DNA of 64,000 nucleotides from Argyresthia goedartella (Eukaryota > Arthropoda > Insecta > Lepidoptera > Argyresthiidae). The DNA is taken from NCBI GenBank assembly GCA_949825045.1, contig OX463813.1:1984001-2048000 (forward strand). The letters run 5' to 3'. How positions within the stretch are numbered: the stretch's first letter is position 1; each line of letters starts with the position of its first letter. Positions 63,501 to 64,000 of the stretch are shown piece after piece. A model generated the notes under the pieces. That model searched no databases. It was not told the origin of the DNA and saw only the letters and a list, made by a program, of their open reading frames with translations. Made by a program: the position numbers and the translations under genes.

Positions 63501-64000
63501 AAGTCTATTATATCCCCAACCACACCGTAGCCACACCAAAATGCCACACTAGTGTGACTATGGTTACTTTTATTGTTCCGTAGTCACACCACAGCAGCCG
63601 TATACAACCTTGACCATTAAAATAAGTATTTTTCCAGATGGAATGGCAGAGGCACAGGGTAGCCATGCAAGTCACAATAACTTTTCTTTTCCCATGTGAG
63701 ATGGCAGAGGCATCTTCATGTAAAACATCTAACCTTCCCACCATCATGAACATTTTGACAGCTGTCACTACTTTGACAGGTGTCACTATTTTCGCAAATC
63801 AAAATCGCAAACAGCCAAAAAACATCGAATTATAACTCAATGCCCGTTGGCTAATTGCGATTACGTCTATGTCCGCGCCATTCAAAATTAAAAAGCTACT
63901 TTGTCTCACTCAGTGAGTAAATGCAACTTTGCACACTGTTTACTCGCAGCAAAACTCTCTTGTTCAAGCTGCTGAGGTGAAATAGTACATTTCCCACGCA
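63501..64000. other. Unassigned DNA at the right edge
   Basis: Contains short repeated motifs (CACACCGTAGCCACACC; GACAGCTGTCACTACTTTGA and GACAGGTGTCACTATTTT) but no supported gene. Overlapping open frames on both strands at 63508-63835 look like chance. Confidence 0.4.

Noticed and set aside
63508..63835. Overlapping open frames of 92 and 65 codons at the right edge
   Set aside because: Opposite strands of the same AT-rich stretch, no motif on either.

Overview
The window looks like a gene-poor, repeat-rich stretch of an insect genome, most likely a moth or butterfly. The basis is an AT-rich background packed with Jockey-superfamily LINEs, BEL/Pao and other LTR elements, mariner-type transposons, a tRNA-derived SINE, and interspersed repeats of the GGGTTCCGTACCC type that I know from Lepidoptera. 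The order is an inference from repeat style, not proven. There is no bacterial or phage signature. Nearly all coding capacity belongs to transposable elements and almost all of it is broken. The only candidate host coding sequence is an 80-nt first exon of a THAP-domain protein (6230-6309).

Left part (1-7058): the 3' end of BEL/Pao element BEL-1 with its 3' LTR; a mariner shell (inverted ends at 1542 and 5842) split by a 5'-truncated Jockey LINE (Jky-1); the THAP exon; then the start of a CR1/Daphne-like LINE (D1).

Middle (7059-31590): a duplicated block. A minus-strand CR1-like LINE (C1) sits inside a D1 copy. A 6.8-kb unit running from inside C1, across the rest of the first D1 copy, two MITEs, a short LTR and the endonuclease half of a second D1 copy, into the long LTR that splits it, is present twice in tandem (unit A 10245-22038, unit B 22054-28840). 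Unit A later received a 4.9-kb LINE (Z1, 14442-19348) and a 206-bp MITE. The MITE-bearing part of C1 was then duplicated again (7458-9600 = 9658-11800). The second D1 copy is completed at 29396-31327 and is split by a precise 1146-bp LTR-like insertion carrying a minisatellite.

Right-middle (31591-50530): a 438-bp DNA transposon with perfect 42-bp inverted ends, a GC-richer LINE (J2), a repeat with a 68-bp unit in triplicate, a minus-strand LINE tail (E1), a LINE that keeps an N-terminal zinc finger and C-terminal nuclease-like domain but has lost its reverse transcriptase, inverted mariner fragments, a Z1-like relic, and mosaic relics of D1 and J2 with a SINE inserted.

Right part (50531-64000): a minus-strand BEL/Pao fragment (BEL-3) whose pol is fused to an envelope-like reading frame with the integrase missing; a plus-strand BEL/Pao element (BEL-2) whose gag is split by a nearly complete, strikingly GC-rich Jockey LINE (Jky-2, 53605-58698, minus); then small repeats, a foldback element, a second copy of the 68-bp-unit repeat with part of it inverted, and the C-terminal tail of an RTE-type LINE.

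The elements do not cooperate as one pathway. What they record is history: nesting order, target-site duplications and shared versus private mutations give a readable order of events.
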